The notes beneath the pieces were generated by a model. The model saw only the letters and a program-made list of their open reading frames with translations. It was not told the origin of the DNA and did no database searches. From contig CAVQRU010000003.1 in assembly GCA_963715285.1 (NCBI GenBank), positions 83,878 through 147,877 on the forward strand: 64,000 nt of DNA, written 5' to 3'. Of this stretch, positions 49,292 through 58,236 are shown piece after piece (position 1 is the stretch's first letter; every line of letters starts with the position of its first letter). The position numbers were made by a program, and so were the translations under genes. Origin of the DNA: Sva-07 sp963715285 (GTDB lineage: Bacteria > Actinomycetota > Acidimicrobiia > Acidimicrobiales > Ilumatobacteraceae).

Positions 49292-50719
49292 GTGCAACAC
49301 TCTGTCTCCGTGGCCCGGCGTCGTACCCTCCGTCTTCGGACACGAGTCACGCTGTTCTTCGCGTTCATCGCCCTGCTCGCCGGCGTCGTGCTGATCGGTG
49401 TCACCTACGGCTTCGCCCGCAGCAACCTGCTCGACGACGACGAGGTCGCCGCGAAGCAGCAGGCATTCTCCAACGCCGACGCGATCCGCGAACAACTCAC
49501 CGTCGACCCCGACGGGATCGGCGTGTACATCGACGACGAACTCCGCACCGACCCGGGCGGTTTCGCCGTGCTGAGCTGGACCGATCCGACCGCACCGCGC
49601 ACGATCTTCACCGACGTGCGCCACCCCCTCAGTGACTTCCCGGCCGAGCTGGTCGACGCGGTCAGCGACGGCGTGCCGGCCACGCAGAGCGCGACGATCG
49701 ACGGGTCCGACTACCTGACCGTCGGCGTGTACATCGCCGAGTACGACACCGGCTACTACGAGGCGTTCCCGCTCGACGAGACCGAGTCGACCCTCACCGC
49801 GATTCTCACGGCACTGACGCTCGGTGCCCTCGGAACACTCGTCCTCGCCGGCCTCTTCGGTCTCGCCACCAGCCGCCGCCTCCTCCGACCACTCAGCCAG
49901 GTCGCCGACGCCGCCGAGGAGATCGCGTCGGGAGGCCTCGACACGCGCCTCGCACCCGAGTCCGACCCCGACCTCGACCGCCTCGCCGGTTCGTTCAACG
50001 AGATGGCCGACGCCGTGCAGACCCGCATCGAACGCGAGGCACGCTTCGCGTCCGATGTCAGCCACGAACTGCGCTCCCCGATCACCGCACTGTCGGCGGC
50101 CGTCGAGGTGCTCGACGCCCGCCGCGACGAACTGCCGGAACGAACCCAGCAGGCACTCGACGTGGTGGTCAGCCAGGTCCGCCGGTTCGACAGCATGGTG
50201 ATCGATCTGCTGGAGCTGGCCCGACTCGACGCCGGCGCCACCGACCTCAACGTGGAGGATCTCCGACTGACCGACCTGACCCGCCGGATCGCCGCCCGAT
50301 TCGGCGAGCCGGACATCCCGATCGTCGTGGCCAACGGCACACCCGACGACGTCGCGCTCGACAAGGTGCGCTTCGAACGTATCCTCGGCAACTTGCTCGA
50401 CAACGCCCGCAACCACGGTGGTGGTGCCCTTCGGATCGAGCTGACACCCGCCGCCGACCGCCGCTTCCGCCTCGCGGTCGAGGACGGCGGCCCCGGCGTG
50501 GCACAGGGTGAGCGTGACCGCATCTTCGAACGCTTCGCCCGCGGCAGCGCCGCTCGCCACCGCATCGGCACCGGCCTCGGACTGGCGCTGGTCGCCGAAC
50601 ACACCGCGGCGATGGGCGGCACCGCCTGGGTGGAGGACCGCGTCGGCGGAGGGGCCCGTTTCGTCGTGGAACTCCCGGCACGGGTCCAGCCGACGCACCA
50701 CCAGCGGGTGATGTCGTGA
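49292..50719 (+). CDS. Membrane sensor histidine kinase (MtrB-like)
   Basis: 475 aa. One membrane helix (20-42), an extracytoplasmic sensor of about 120 aa (45-165), a second helix (168-192), HAMP (about 192-245), HisKA with H258 in SDVSHELRSPI, and HATPase with N-box GNLLDNARNHGG and G-boxes DGGPG and GTGLGLAL. It presumably phosphorylates the divergent OmpR-type regulator. The stop overlaps the GerMN lipoprotein start (GTGA). The GTG at 49292 has GGAG upstream, so this start looks leadered; a second GTG at 49310 is possible. Confidence 0.92.
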   Translation: MQHSVSVARRRTLRLRTRVTLFFAFIALLAGVVLIGVTYGFARSNLLDDDEVAAKQQAFSNADAIREQLTVDPDGIGVYIDDELRTDPGGFAVLSWTDPTAPRTIFTDVRHPLSDFPAELVDAVSDGVPATQSATIDGSDYLTVGVYIAEYDTGYYEAFPLDETESTLTAILTALTLGALGTLVLAGLFGLATSRRLLRPLSQVADAAEEIASGGLDTRLAPESDPDLDRLAGSFNEMADAVQTRIEREARFASDVSHELRSPITALSAAVEVLDARRDELPERTQQALDVVVSQVRRFDSMVIDLLELARLDAGATDLNVEDLRLTDLTRRIAARFGEPDIPIVVANGTPDDVALDKVRFERILGNLLDNARNHGGGALRIELTPAADRRFRLAVEDGGPGVAQGERDRIFERFARGSAARHRIGTGLGLALVAEHTAAMGGTAWVEDRVGGGARFVVELPARVQPTHHQRVMS

Positions 50720-51456
50720 GCCGCTGCGGCACCGTCCTCGGCCGGATCCGAGTCCTCACCGCCGTACCCCTCGCCGTCGGCGTCCTCGCGTCGCTCGCCG
50801 GCTGCGGCGTCCCGACGGGATCGGACACCTTCAGCGAGATCCCCCCCGACGAGATCCAGTACGGCCTCGATGCCACCTCGACGACCACGTCGACGACCAC
50901 CACCACGTCGACGGTGCCCGAGCTGCCCCAGACCACCTTGCTCGAGACGACCACGACGATCCGGCTCGAGCCCGCATTCATCTACTTCCTGTCGCGCGGT
51001 CGGCTCCAACCCGTGACGATCGAGCTCCCCGCCGGTTTCTCGTCCGACCAGGTCGCTGACAAGCTCGAGGAAGGGCCACCGCCCGACGTTGCGCTCGACA
51101 CGCTGATCGAGGACGGCCTGATCGTCAGCTCGGTCGGATCCGGGGGCGTGCTCACCGTCGATCTCGACGGCGACATCTTCGACCGGATCCCGAGCACCGA
51201 GCAGACCGAGGCGATCGGGCAGATCGTCCTCACGATGACCTCGAGCCTGCGACTGGTCGGCCAGGTCACCTTCACCCTCGAAGGTGACCCGATCCCCGTG
51301 AAGAAGGGCAACGGGCTGTCGTCGGCGCCCGGCGAGCCGGTGTCGTTCGACGACTATGCCATCCTGCTCGCCGCGCCGCGCCCCCAAGCCGTGGAGGAGA
51401 CCTCGACCACGGCCCCCACGGGGCCGACCGCGCCACCGACCACGCCGGCACCATGA
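50716..51456 (+). CDS. GerMN-domain lipoprotein (short LpqB-like)
   Basis: 246 aa. Lipoprotein signal with SLAGC (Cys30), then a long Thr-rich linker (about 54-78), a GerMN-type domain (about 80-205; IYFLSRGRLQPVTIELP, VLTVDLDGDIF, QTEAIGQIVLTMTS, VTFTLEGDPIPVKKG) and a Thr/Pro-rich tail. LpqB, encoded after mtrB in mycobacteria, has GerMN plus a beta-propeller; only the GerMN part is present here. Co-translation with the kinase suggests it modulates the sensor at the outer face of the membrane. Confidence 0.85.
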   Translation: MSRCGTVLGRIRVLTAVPLAVGVLASLAGCGVPTGSDTFSEIPPDEIQYGLDATSTTTSTTTTTSTVPELPQTTLLETTTTIRLEPAFIYFLSRGRLQPVTIELPAGFSSDQVADKLEEGPPPDVALDTLIEDGLIVSSVGSGGVLTVDLDGDIFDRIPSTEQTEAIGQIVLTMTSSLRLVGQVTFTLEGDPIPVKKGNGLSSAPGEPVSFDDYAILLAAPRPQAVEETSTTAPTGPTAPPTTPAP

Positions 51457-51468
51457 CCGACCGGGCGG

Positions 51469-52341
51469 TCAGTAGCCCAGCCGCTCCACCCGCTCGGGAC
51501 GCCGTTGCCAGTCCTTGTCGACCTTGACGCGCAGTTCGAGGTAGACGCCCTCGGGCAGCTGCGCCCGCGTCCGCTCGCCCACCTGCTTGAGGATCTGGCC
51601 GCCCTTGCCGATCACCATGCCCTTCTGGCTGTCGCGTTCGACGAGGATGTCGACGCGGATCCGCGGCCATTCCCACTCGACGACCTGCGTGGCGATCGAG
51701 TACGGCAACTCGTCGCGGGTCACCGCGAGCAACTGCTCGCGAACCAGCTCGGCGACCCAGCGCTCCTCCGGGAGGTCGGACACCTCGTCGTCGGGGAAGT
51801 ACTTCGGACCGGGCGGCACGCGCTCGGTCAGGTCGGCGACGAGCGCCGCGATGCCGTCGCCGCTGACCGCGGACACCGGGAAGTAGGCCTGCGCACCGAG
51901 GTCGCTCGAGGCGCTGAGCATCCGCAACACCTGCTCTCGACTGGCGATGTCGGTCTTGTTGACGATCACGACCGACTTGGCGATGTCGATCCGGTCGGCG
52001 ACCCAACGGTCACCCTTGCCGAACGGCGCCGTTGCGTCGAGGACGAGACAGGTGACGTCGACGTCACCGACACTGTCGAGGGCGGTTGCGTTGACGCGTT
52101 CGCCGAGTGCCGTCACCGGCTTGTGGAGACCCGGGGTGTCGACGAAGACGAGCTGCGTACCCGGCCGGGTCAGGACCCCCATGATCCGGTGACGCGTGGT
52201 CTGGGGCTTGTCGGACACGATGCTGATCTTGCGGCCACAGATCGCATTCACCAACGACGACTTGCCGACGTTGGGCCGGCCGACGAACGTCACGAAGCCC
52301 GATCGGTGCTCGGACTCCGGGCGGCTGGTTTCGTCGGGCAT
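51469..52341 (-). CDS. era: GTPase Era
   Basis: 290 aa. G1 is GRPNVGKS (21-28), the switch region KPQTTRHR, G3 DTPG (68-71) and G4 NKTD (128-131). The C-terminal KH domain contains VERDSQKGMVIGKGGQILKQ (split as ERDSQKGMVIGKGG). Era binds 16S rRNA and acts in 30S assembly. It is convergent with the GerMN lipoprotein gene (12 bp) and divergent from the MaoC gene (26 bp). Confidence 0.96.
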   Translation of the reverse strand: MPDETSRPESEHRSGFVTFVGRPNVGKSSLVNAICGRKISIVSDKPQTTRHRIMGVLTRPGTQLVFVDTPGLHKPVTALGERVNATALDSVGDVDVTCLVLDATAPFGKGDRWVADRIDIAKSVVIVNKTDIASREQVLRMLSASSDLGAQAYFPVSAVSGDGIAALVADLTERVPPGPKYFPDDEVSDLPEERWVAELVREQLLAVTRDELPYSIATQVVEWEWPRIRVDILVERDSQKGMVIGKGGQILKQVGERTRAQLPEGVYLELRVKVDKDWQRRPERVERLGY

Positions 52342-52367
52342 CGACTCAGTTTGCCAAGCTCGTGGCC

Positions 52368-52823
52368 ATGACCCGCACGATCAACGGAATCGATGAACTG
52401 AAGACCCTCGTCGGCGAGCACCTGGGCTACTCCCCGTACGTCGAGATCACCCAGGAACGGGTGAACACCTTCGCCGACGCCACCGGCGACCACCAGTGGA
52501 TCCACGTCGACCCCGAACGCGCGAAGTCGGGTCCGTTCGGTGGGCCGATCGCCCACGGCTACCTCACCCTGTCGCTCGGCCCGATGCTGTCGCCCCAGGT
52601 CTTCGTCGTCAACGGCATCTCGATGGGCGTCAACTACGGCGCCGGCAAGATCCGGTTCCCGTCGCCCGTACCCGTCGGGTCGAAGCTGCGCCTCGGCGCC
52701 ACGCTGATGTCGGTCGAGGACGTCGCCGGTGGAGCCCAGGTCACCATGGAGTTCGTCTTCGAAGTCGAGGGCGCGAGCAAGCCGTCGTGCGTCGCCGAGG
52801 TGATCTTCCGGTACTACGCGTGA
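52368..52823 (+). CDS. MaoC-like (R)-specific enoyl-CoA hydratase
   Basis: 151 aa hot-dog fold. The hydratase-2 motif is FADATGDHQWIHVDPERA with catalytic Asp and His, followed by GPFGGPIAHGYLTLSL. The single-domain length is typical of actinobacterial MaoC dehydratases (Rv0130-like). It overlaps the next acyl-CoA synthetase gene by four bases (GTGA), so the pair probably acts on the same CoA ester. ATG 52368 is preferred over the in-frame GTG two codons earlier. Confidence 0.9.
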   Translation: MTRTINGIDELKTLVGEHLGYSPYVEITQERVNTFADATGDHQWIHVDPERAKSGPFGGPIAHGYLTLSLGPMLSPQVFVVNGISMGVNYGAGKIRFPSPVPVGSKLRLGATLMSVEDVAGGAQVTMEFVFEVEGASKPSCVAEVIFRYYA

Positions 52824-54487
52824 CCGAGCCCCTGGCGGTCGCGCCCGCCGAGTTCAGTTTGGCGGAGGTCCACGAGGCGATCGCCGCCACCCGTCCCGAC
52901 GCCGACTGCCTCGTCTTCCGCGAGCTGCGGCTCTCGTGGGCCGACGTCACCGAACGGACCCGCCGGCTCGCCAACCACCTGATCGGGCAGGGGCTCGGAT
53001 GCCACGTCGAGCGCAGTGACCTCGCCGGCCACGAGAGCGGTCAGGACCACCTCGCCATCTACCTGCACAACGGCAACGAGTACCTCGAGGCGATGTTGGG
53101 CGCCCTCAAGGCTCGCGTGGCGTCGTTGAACGTCAACTACCGGTACGTCGCCGAAGAACTCCTCTACCTGCTGACCGATTCCAACGCCCGTGCCGTGGTC
53201 GTGCACTCGGTGTTCACACCCACACTGGCGGAGGTGCTGCCGCAGCTCCCGAACCTCCAGGTGATCCTCCAGGTCCCCGACGAGTCCGGCGAGCCGCTGC
53301 TGCCGGGCGCCGTCTGGTACGAGGACGCGCTCGCCGCCGCATCACCAGAGCGTCCCGACGTCGAGTGGAGCCCCGACGACCTGTACCTGCTCTACACCGG
53401 TGGCACGACCGGCATGCCCAAGGGCGTCATGTGGCGCAACGGCGACGCGATGGTCGAGTGTTTCGGCGGCTCCAAGACCGCGACCTCGATCGAGGAGTTC
53501 GTCGCCGCGGCGAACGCGGGCACCAAGGCGCTCCTCGCGCCGCCGTTCATGCACGGTGCAGGCCACTGGATGAGCTTCCTCACGTGGCTGGCCGGCGGCA
53601 CCGTGTTCGTGCAGTCGGTGACCGACCGGCTCGATCCGACCGACATCTGGTCACTCGTCGAGCGCGAGCAGATCAACTTCCTGCTGATCGTCGGCGACGC
53701 ATTCGCCCGCCCACTGCTGGACGAGCTCGACCAGCCGAGCGGTGGGCGGTCCTACGACCTGTCGTCGCTCAACGTGCTGCTGTCGGGAGGGGCGCCGTTG
53801 TCGGCCAACCTCAAGGACGAGTTCCTCGCGCACCTACCGACACTGATGATCGTCGACGGACTCGGCTCGTCCGAGGCCGGCGGGCAGGTCAGCAAGGTGT
53901 CGGTCGGCGGCGGCGCCACCACCGGGACGTTCGAGATCGCTCCGGGCAACGTGGTGCTGTCGGCCGACCTCGACCGGGTGCTCCAGGAGGGTGATCCCGA
54001 GATCGGTTGGCTCGCGAAGACCGGCCGACTCGCACTCGGGTACCTCGGCGACGCCGAGAAGACCTCGCGCACGTACCCGATCGTCGACGGCGTCCGGTAT
54101 GCGATCCCCGGCGACCGGGCCCGGCTCCTGGAGGGCGGCATCGTCGAACTGCACGGCCGCGACTCCGTCACGATCAACTCCGGCGGCGAGAAGATCTTCG
54201 CCGAGGAGGTCGAGGCGGCGATCAAGTCCCATCCCGGCGTGTACGACTGCGTGGTGGCCGGCCGGCCCAGCGAACGATGGGGCAACGAGGTGGTGGCCAT
54301 CGTGCGCGTCCGGGACGGACACGACGTCGACGACGCCGCGCTGCTCGCAGCCGCTGCCGAGCACATCGCCCGGTACAAGCTGCCCAAGGAGATCCGCTAC
54401 GTCGACGAGATCGTCCGCTCGCCGAGCGGCAAGGCCGACTACCGCTGGGCCAAGCAGGTCGCCGCGTCCCCGGTCGATCACCCGTAG
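52820..54487 (+). CDS. Acyl-CoA synthetase (FadD-type AMP-dependent ligase)
   Basis: 555 aa from the GTG overlapping the MaoC stop. P-loop LLYTGGTTGMPKGVMWRNGD, a Trp/His-rich APPFMHGAGHWMSFL pocket, DGLGSSEAGGQ at the adenine motif, and VTINSGGEKIFAEEVE with SGKADYRWAK at the C-terminal hinge and lysine. The GGTTGMPKGVMW form is typical of FadD17/FadD19/FadD3-like enzymes for branched or sterol side-chain acids. The substrate is inferred only at that level. Confidence 0.9.
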   Translation: MTEPLAVAPAEFSLAEVHEAIAATRPDADCLVFRELRLSWADVTERTRRLANHLIGQGLGCHVERSDLAGHESGQDHLAIYLHNGNEYLEAMLGALKARVASLNVNYRYVAEELLYLLTDSNARAVVVHSVFTPTLAEVLPQLPNLQVILQVPDESGEPLLPGAVWYEDALAAASPERPDVEWSPDDLYLLYTGGTTGMPKGVMWRNGDAMVECFGGSKTATSIEEFVAAANAGTKALLAPPFMHGAGHWMSFLTWLAGGTVFVQSVTDRLDPTDIWSLVEREQINFLLIVGDAFARPLLDELDQPSGGRSYDLSSLNVLLSGGAPLSANLKDEFLAHLPTLMIVDGLGSSEAGGQVSKVSVGGGATTGTFEIAPGNVVLSADLDRVLQEGDPEIGWLAKTGRLALGYLGDAEKTSRTYPIVDGVRYAIPGDRARLLEGGIVELHGRDSVTINSGGEKIFAEEVEAAIKSHPGVYDCVVAGRPSERWGNEVVAIVRVRDGHDVDDAALLAAAAEHIARYKLPKEIRYVDEIVRSPSGKADYRWAKQVAASPVDHP

Positions 54488-54490
54488 CCT
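54485..54490 (+). promoter_or_regulatory. -10 TAGCCT for menG
   Basis: TAGCCT, 7 nt before the GTG at 54498 and overlapping the end of the synthetase gene. It predicts a separate leaderless men transcript. Confidence 0.45.
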
Positions 54491-54497
54491 CGACGGG

Positions 54498-55217
54498 GTG
54501 AACGAACCAGCGACGTCGCGCCCCTCGTGGGACACCGAGGAGCTTCCGCAGGGCCAGGAGAAGGTCGCCGCGGTGCAGGGGATGTTCGACGCGATCGCGC
54601 CGAAGTACGACCGACTGAACCGCATCATCTCGTTCCGTCTCGATGTGCGCTGGCGCAAGCGGGCAGTCCGTGACCTCGCACTTCCGGCGGGTAGCGTCGT
54701 GCTCGACCTCGCGAGCGGAACCGGTGATCTCTGCATCGACCTCGCCGCAGGCGGCATCCGACCGATCTCGATGGATCTCAGTTTCGGCATGCTCTCGGCC
54801 GACCGCTCCGGTGTCCCGAGGGTGCAGACCGACATCCTGCGCCTCCCGGTGCCCGACTCGTCCGTCGATGGCGTCACCTGCGGGTTCGCGCTGCGCAACC
54901 TGCTCGATCTCCCGACGTTCTTCACCGAGCTGGGACGGGTCGTCCGACCCGGCGGCCGCATCGCGCTCCTCGACGTGAGCGTGCCGAGCAACCGCGTGGT
55001 CCGGTGGGGCAACGACATCTACTTCGGCAAGGTCGTCCCTCGCATCGGTGCGCTCCTGTCCGACGGGGCGGCCTACCGCTACCTCCCCAAGAGTGTCGCC
55101 TACCTCCCAACGCCCGACGAGATGCTCGCGTCGCTCGGCGACGCGGGATTCCACGATGCCACGCACGCCCAGCTGTCGGGCGGCCTCACCCAGTTGATGG
55201 TCGCGACACGGTCGTGA
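54498..55217 (+). CDS. menG: Demethylmenaquinone methyltransferase
   Basis: 239 aa, UbiE/MenG family. The signature MFDAIAPKYDRLNRIISF (29-46) is diagnostic. SAM motif I is VLDLASGTGDLCIDLA, and GFALRNLLD plus the LGRVVRPGGRIALLDVS stretch are family motifs. It performs the last step of menaquinone synthesis. The 3' end shares one base with the menF ATG (TGATG), so the two are coupled. This gene begins the menaquinone cluster. Confidence 0.94.
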   Translation: MNEPATSRPSWDTEELPQGQEKVAAVQGMFDAIAPKYDRLNRIISFRLDVRWRKRAVRDLALPAGSVVLDLASGTGDLCIDLAAGGIRPISMDLSFGMLSADRSGVPRVQTDILRLPVPDSSVDGVTCGFALRNLLDLPTFFTELGRVVRPGGRIALLDVSVPSNRVVRWGNDIYFGKVVPRIGALLSDGAAYRYLPKSVAYLPTPDEMLASLGDAGFHDATHAQLSGGLTQLMVATRS

Positions 55218-56440
55218 TGCGCGCGGTCACCCGCCCGCTCGCCGCGTACGTCGATGGCGCGATCGACCTGAACGACGTCGCCGGAAGCGACGGCTACCTG
55301 TTCGTGCGCAACGCGGTCGGTCTCGCCGGACGAGGCGTGGCCGCCCGTGTGCCGATCGACGAGGCCGTCGACGTGCTCGCTTCGATCGAACACGACGACA
55401 CGGCAGCCGGACCGAACGCCGGGCCGGTGGCGCTCGGTTCGCTTCCCTTCGTCCCGGGCGCTCCGGCCGAACTGGTGATCCCCAGCATCGTGGTCCGCAA
55501 GCTCACCGATGGAAGCACCGCCGTCACCACGATCAGCGGCGATGGGAACCCCGACCAGTCCGACGACGACGTCCGAGCGGCGCTCCGATCGGGTTCGGAA
55601 CAAGCGCCGAGCGCTGCGAGTTGGACCATCGACCCGGGGGTCGACGTCGAGCGATATCTGCGTGCCGTCACCGACGCGCGTGACGCCGTGCGCGCGGGCG
55701 CGCTCACCAAGGCGGTGATCGCGCGGCCGATCGTCGTGCGATCGAGTGCGCCGATCGACATCAGCGCCGTGCTGAAGCGCCTCCGTGCGAGCTTCGGGTC
55801 GAGCTACCGGTTCTCGATCGACGGCTTCATCGGAGCCTCCCCGGAGCTCCTCGTGGAAGTCGACGGGCCGGTCGTCCGCTCGCATCCACTCGCAGGAACG
55901 GCGCCGCGCACCGGCGACGTCGACAACGACGACCGCATCGCCGCAGCGCTGATCGCCAGCACCAAGAACCAGATCGAGCATCGCGTCGTGATCGACGTCG
56001 TCCACGACACGCTGCTGCCGTGGGCGAGCTACCTCGACTGGGAGCCGGAACCCTCCATCGTCACGGTCGCCAACGTCCAGCACCTCGGCACGCGGATGGA
56101 GGGCATGCTGTCGCAGCCCGGGCCCACCGTGGTGGAGTTGGTGCGGGCGCTCTCGCCGACGCCCGCGCTGGGTGGCCACCCACGCGACGCCGCGATCGAG
56201 CTGATCCAGCGGGTCGAGGGCTTCGAACGCGGTCGGTACGGCGGTGCCGTCGGCTGGGTCGATGCCGGCGGCAACGGCACCTGGGCGGTGGCGATCCGGT
56301 GCGCGGAACTCTCCGATGACCGCCACAGCGCACGCCTGGTGGCCGGCGGCGGCATCGTCGCCGACAGCGACCCACTCGCCGAACTCGCGGAGACCCAGGC
56401 GAAGTTCCAGGCGATGCTCGGTGCGATCGTGCGCCCCTGA
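55217..56440 (+). CDS. menF: Isochorismate synthase
   Basis: 407 aa, chorismate-binding (MenF/EntC) fold. Motifs: KAVIARPIVV, FIGASPELLVEV, RSHPLAGTAPRTG, STKNQIEHRVVIDVV and GRYGGAVGWVDAGG, with VAGGGIVADSDP and ETQAKFQAML at the end. These hold the Mg2+ glutamates and active-site lysine. It converts chorismate to isochorismate as the first committed menaquinone step; its placement between menG and menD supports menaquinone rather than siderophore use. Confidence 0.94.
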   Translation: MRAVTRPLAAYVDGAIDLNDVAGSDGYLFVRNAVGLAGRGVAARVPIDEAVDVLASIEHDDTAAGPNAGPVALGSLPFVPGAPAELVIPSIVVRKLTDGSTAVTTISGDGNPDQSDDDVRAALRSGSEQAPSAASWTIDPGVDVERYLRAVTDARDAVRAGALTKAVIARPIVVRSSAPIDISAVLKRLRASFGSSYRFSIDGFIGASPELLVEVDGPVVRSHPLAGTAPRTGDVDNDDRIAAALIASTKNQIEHRVVIDVVHDTLLPWASYLDWEPEPSIVTVANVQHLGTRMEGMLSQPGPTVVELVRALSPTPALGGHPRDAAIELIQRVEGFERGRYGGAVGWVDAGGNGTWAVAIRCAELSDDRHSARLVAGGGIVADSDPLAELAETQAKFQAMLGAIVRP

Positions 56441-56473
56441 TCAGTCGAGCGGCCGGCGATCCCGCCCCACCGG

Positions 56474-56507
56474 TGAGCGAACCCACCACATACGGTGGGT
56501 CGGCTCA
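56474..56507. terminator. Strong stem-loop between convergent menF and menD
   Basis: TGAGCGAACCCACC and GGTGGGTCGGCTCA pair at all but two positions around a six-base loop. It is the main structure in this 103-bp gap and a plausible bidirectional terminator. Confidence 0.55.
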
Positions 56508-56521
56508 TCGCACAGTGCGAT
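56507..56521. terminator. Second hairpin between menF and menD
   Basis: ATCGCAC-A-GTGCGAT, perfect 7-bp arms around one base, abutting the first hairpin. Confidence 0.45.
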
Positions 56522-56543
56522 CAGCGCACGTGCGAGATCGCGG

Positions 56544-58202
56544 TCAGTCGGCGTCGAGCGCGGCCGCCACTGCCGCCTGCAGGCGGTCGTGCACCTCGAC
56601 GTTGTGGCGACGATCGGTCGGCACGACGCACACCCACGGTCCCGGTTGTGAGAGCTGGTCGACGAGTTCGTCGACCGCCTGCACCGTGCGGGCCTCCAGG
56701 CCGTGAGCCGTGGCGAGCGCGACGACGTCGACGCCGAGGGGCGTACCGAACAGCAACTCGAAGCGGTCGTGGTCGAGGGCGGTCGCCTGCGGCAGGAACG
56801 AGAAGATGCCGCCGCCGTCGTTGTCGACCACGACGACGCGGAGATCGACATCTCGGGTCGGCAACGCGATCAGCGCACTGCTGTCGTGCACGAAGGCGAG
56901 ATCGCCGATGAGCACGAACGACGTCCTGCCGGCGAGCGCCCGACCCAGCGCGGTCGACACGACACCGTCGATCCCGTTGGCCCCGCGGTTGGCGTGCGCG
57001 CTCGCCCGCGGGCCGCCGAACCATTCCAGATCGCGTACCGGCATCGACGACGACACCGTCAGCTCCGCACCGGCGGGCAGGTGGTCGGCGACGGTTCGTG
57101 CGACCCCCGGTTCGGTGAGTTCGTCGAACTCGTCGAGCATCCGCACGATCGCACGGTCGGCGCGGCGATCCGCCTCGGTCCACGCCTCGAGCCAGCCCTC
57201 GAGCCGCCCGGACCCGACCCGCGAACGCACCGCGTCCAGCGAGCAGACGGCGGCGACGTCGTGGTCGGGATCGATCACGCCGGGTCCACCGACCTGGACG
57301 AGCGCTGCGCCGTTCGCCGTGGCCCGGGCGGTCCACTGAGCGAGGACCTTCGACGCGGCCGGGCGGCCGATCCGCACAATCGCATCGGGGAGATGCGCGG
57401 ACGCGAACGGCTCGTGTCGCAGGATCGAGTCGGCCGTGGTGATCGACCCGCCGAGTGGACGAACGTTGGAGATGGGATCGGCGATCAGCGGCCAGCCGGT
57501 CGCCTGCTGCAGCGCCAGGATGTCGGCGCCGTCGACGCCGCTGCGTCCTCCGACGAGGATCACGCCGCGCCCGCGGTCGAGCCCGCTCGGGACCGCGTCG
57601 AGACGACGGGTCGCAGCGGTCGGCACCGGGCGCTCCACGACCTCCGGAAGCGGGCCGGAGATCCCGACCAGCGGTTCCCGGAACGCGAGGTTCAGCTGGA
57701 CCGGCCCGCCCTGGGCATGCGACCACGCATCGACCGCCAGCTCGCGCCAGAGGCTCGCCTCGGCCAGCTCGGGCACACCGGGGTCGCGGGACCACACGGC
57801 GTGCCGTCCGTACAGGTCCACCTGGTCGATCGTCTGCGGAGCACCGACGCCGCGCAGTTCCTCGGGGCGGTCGGCGGTCAACACGATGATCGGCACCTCC
57901 GAGAGTCCCGCCTCCACCACGGCGGGAGCGAAGTTGGCCGCCGCCGTGCCGCTCGTGCAGAGCAGCAACGCCGGAACGCCCTCCAGCCCGAGACCCAGCG
58001 CGACGAACGCCGCAGATCGCTCGTCGTGCACCACGTGCACCCGAATGTCGTCCCGCTCCGTCAGCGCCAACGCCATCGGCGTGGAACGGGATCCCGGCGC
58101 GACGACCGCCTGGGTGACGCCGAGGCGGATCCACTCGTCGACGAGGGTGGCGCAGAAGGTCGCCTGGACGTCTTCGGGGGGAGGAACCGCGGCGCCGACC
58201 AT
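56544..58202 (-). CDS. menD: 2-succinyl-5-enolpyruvyl-6-hydroxy-3-cyclohexene-1-carboxylate synthase
   Basis: 552 aa ThDP enzyme, usual MenD length. The N-terminus has APGSRSTPMALAL and VVHDERSAAFVALGLG with the ThDP glutamate; TSGTAAANFAPAVVEA follows. The C-terminal ThDP/Mg motif runs GDLAFVHDSSAL then VVVDNDGGGIFSFLP. SMPVRDLEWFGG and ANRGANGIDGVVSTALG are MenD-specific. I took ATG 58202 because TATCGT lies 9 nt upstream; an ATG at 58238 would lie upstream of that hexamer. It is divergent from the DsbA-like gene by 34 bp. Confidence 0.95.
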   Translation of the reverse strand: MVGAAVPPPEDVQATFCATLVDEWIRLGVTQAVVAPGSRSTPMALALTERDDIRVHVVHDERSAAFVALGLGLEGVPALLLCTSGTAAANFAPAVVEAGLSEVPIIVLTADRPEELRGVGAPQTIDQVDLYGRHAVWSRDPGVPELAEASLWRELAVDAWSHAQGGPVQLNLAFREPLVGISGPLPEVVERPVPTAATRRLDAVPSGLDRGRGVILVGGRSGVDGADILALQQATGWPLIADPISNVRPLGGSITTADSILRHEPFASAHLPDAIVRIGRPAASKVLAQWTARATANGAALVQVGGPGVIDPDHDVAAVCSLDAVRSRVGSGRLEGWLEAWTEADRRADRAIVRMLDEFDELTEPGVARTVADHLPAGAELTVSSSMPVRDLEWFGGPRASAHANRGANGIDGVVSTALGRALAGRTSFVLIGDLAFVHDSSALIALPTRDVDLRVVVVDNDGGGIFSFLPQATALDHDRFELLFGTPLGVDVVALATAHGLEARTVQAVDELVDQLSQPGPWVCVVPTDRRHNVEVHDRLQAAVAAALDAD

Positions 58203-58211
58203 CGACACGAG

Positions 58212-58217
58212 ACGATA
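58212..58217 (-). promoter_or_regulatory. -10 TATCGT for menD
   Basis: TATCGT, 9 nt before the ATG at 58202, 6 bp from the opposing element for the DsbA-like gene. Confidence 0.4.
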
Positions 58218-58223
58218 GGCGCG

Positions 58224-58229
58224 TACCGT
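58224..58229 (+). promoter_or_regulatory. -10 TACCGT for the dsbA-menH unit
   Basis: TACCGT, 7 nt before the ATG at 58237. It excludes the in-frame GTG at 58228. Confidence 0.5.
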
Positions 58230-58236
58230 GTCGAAC

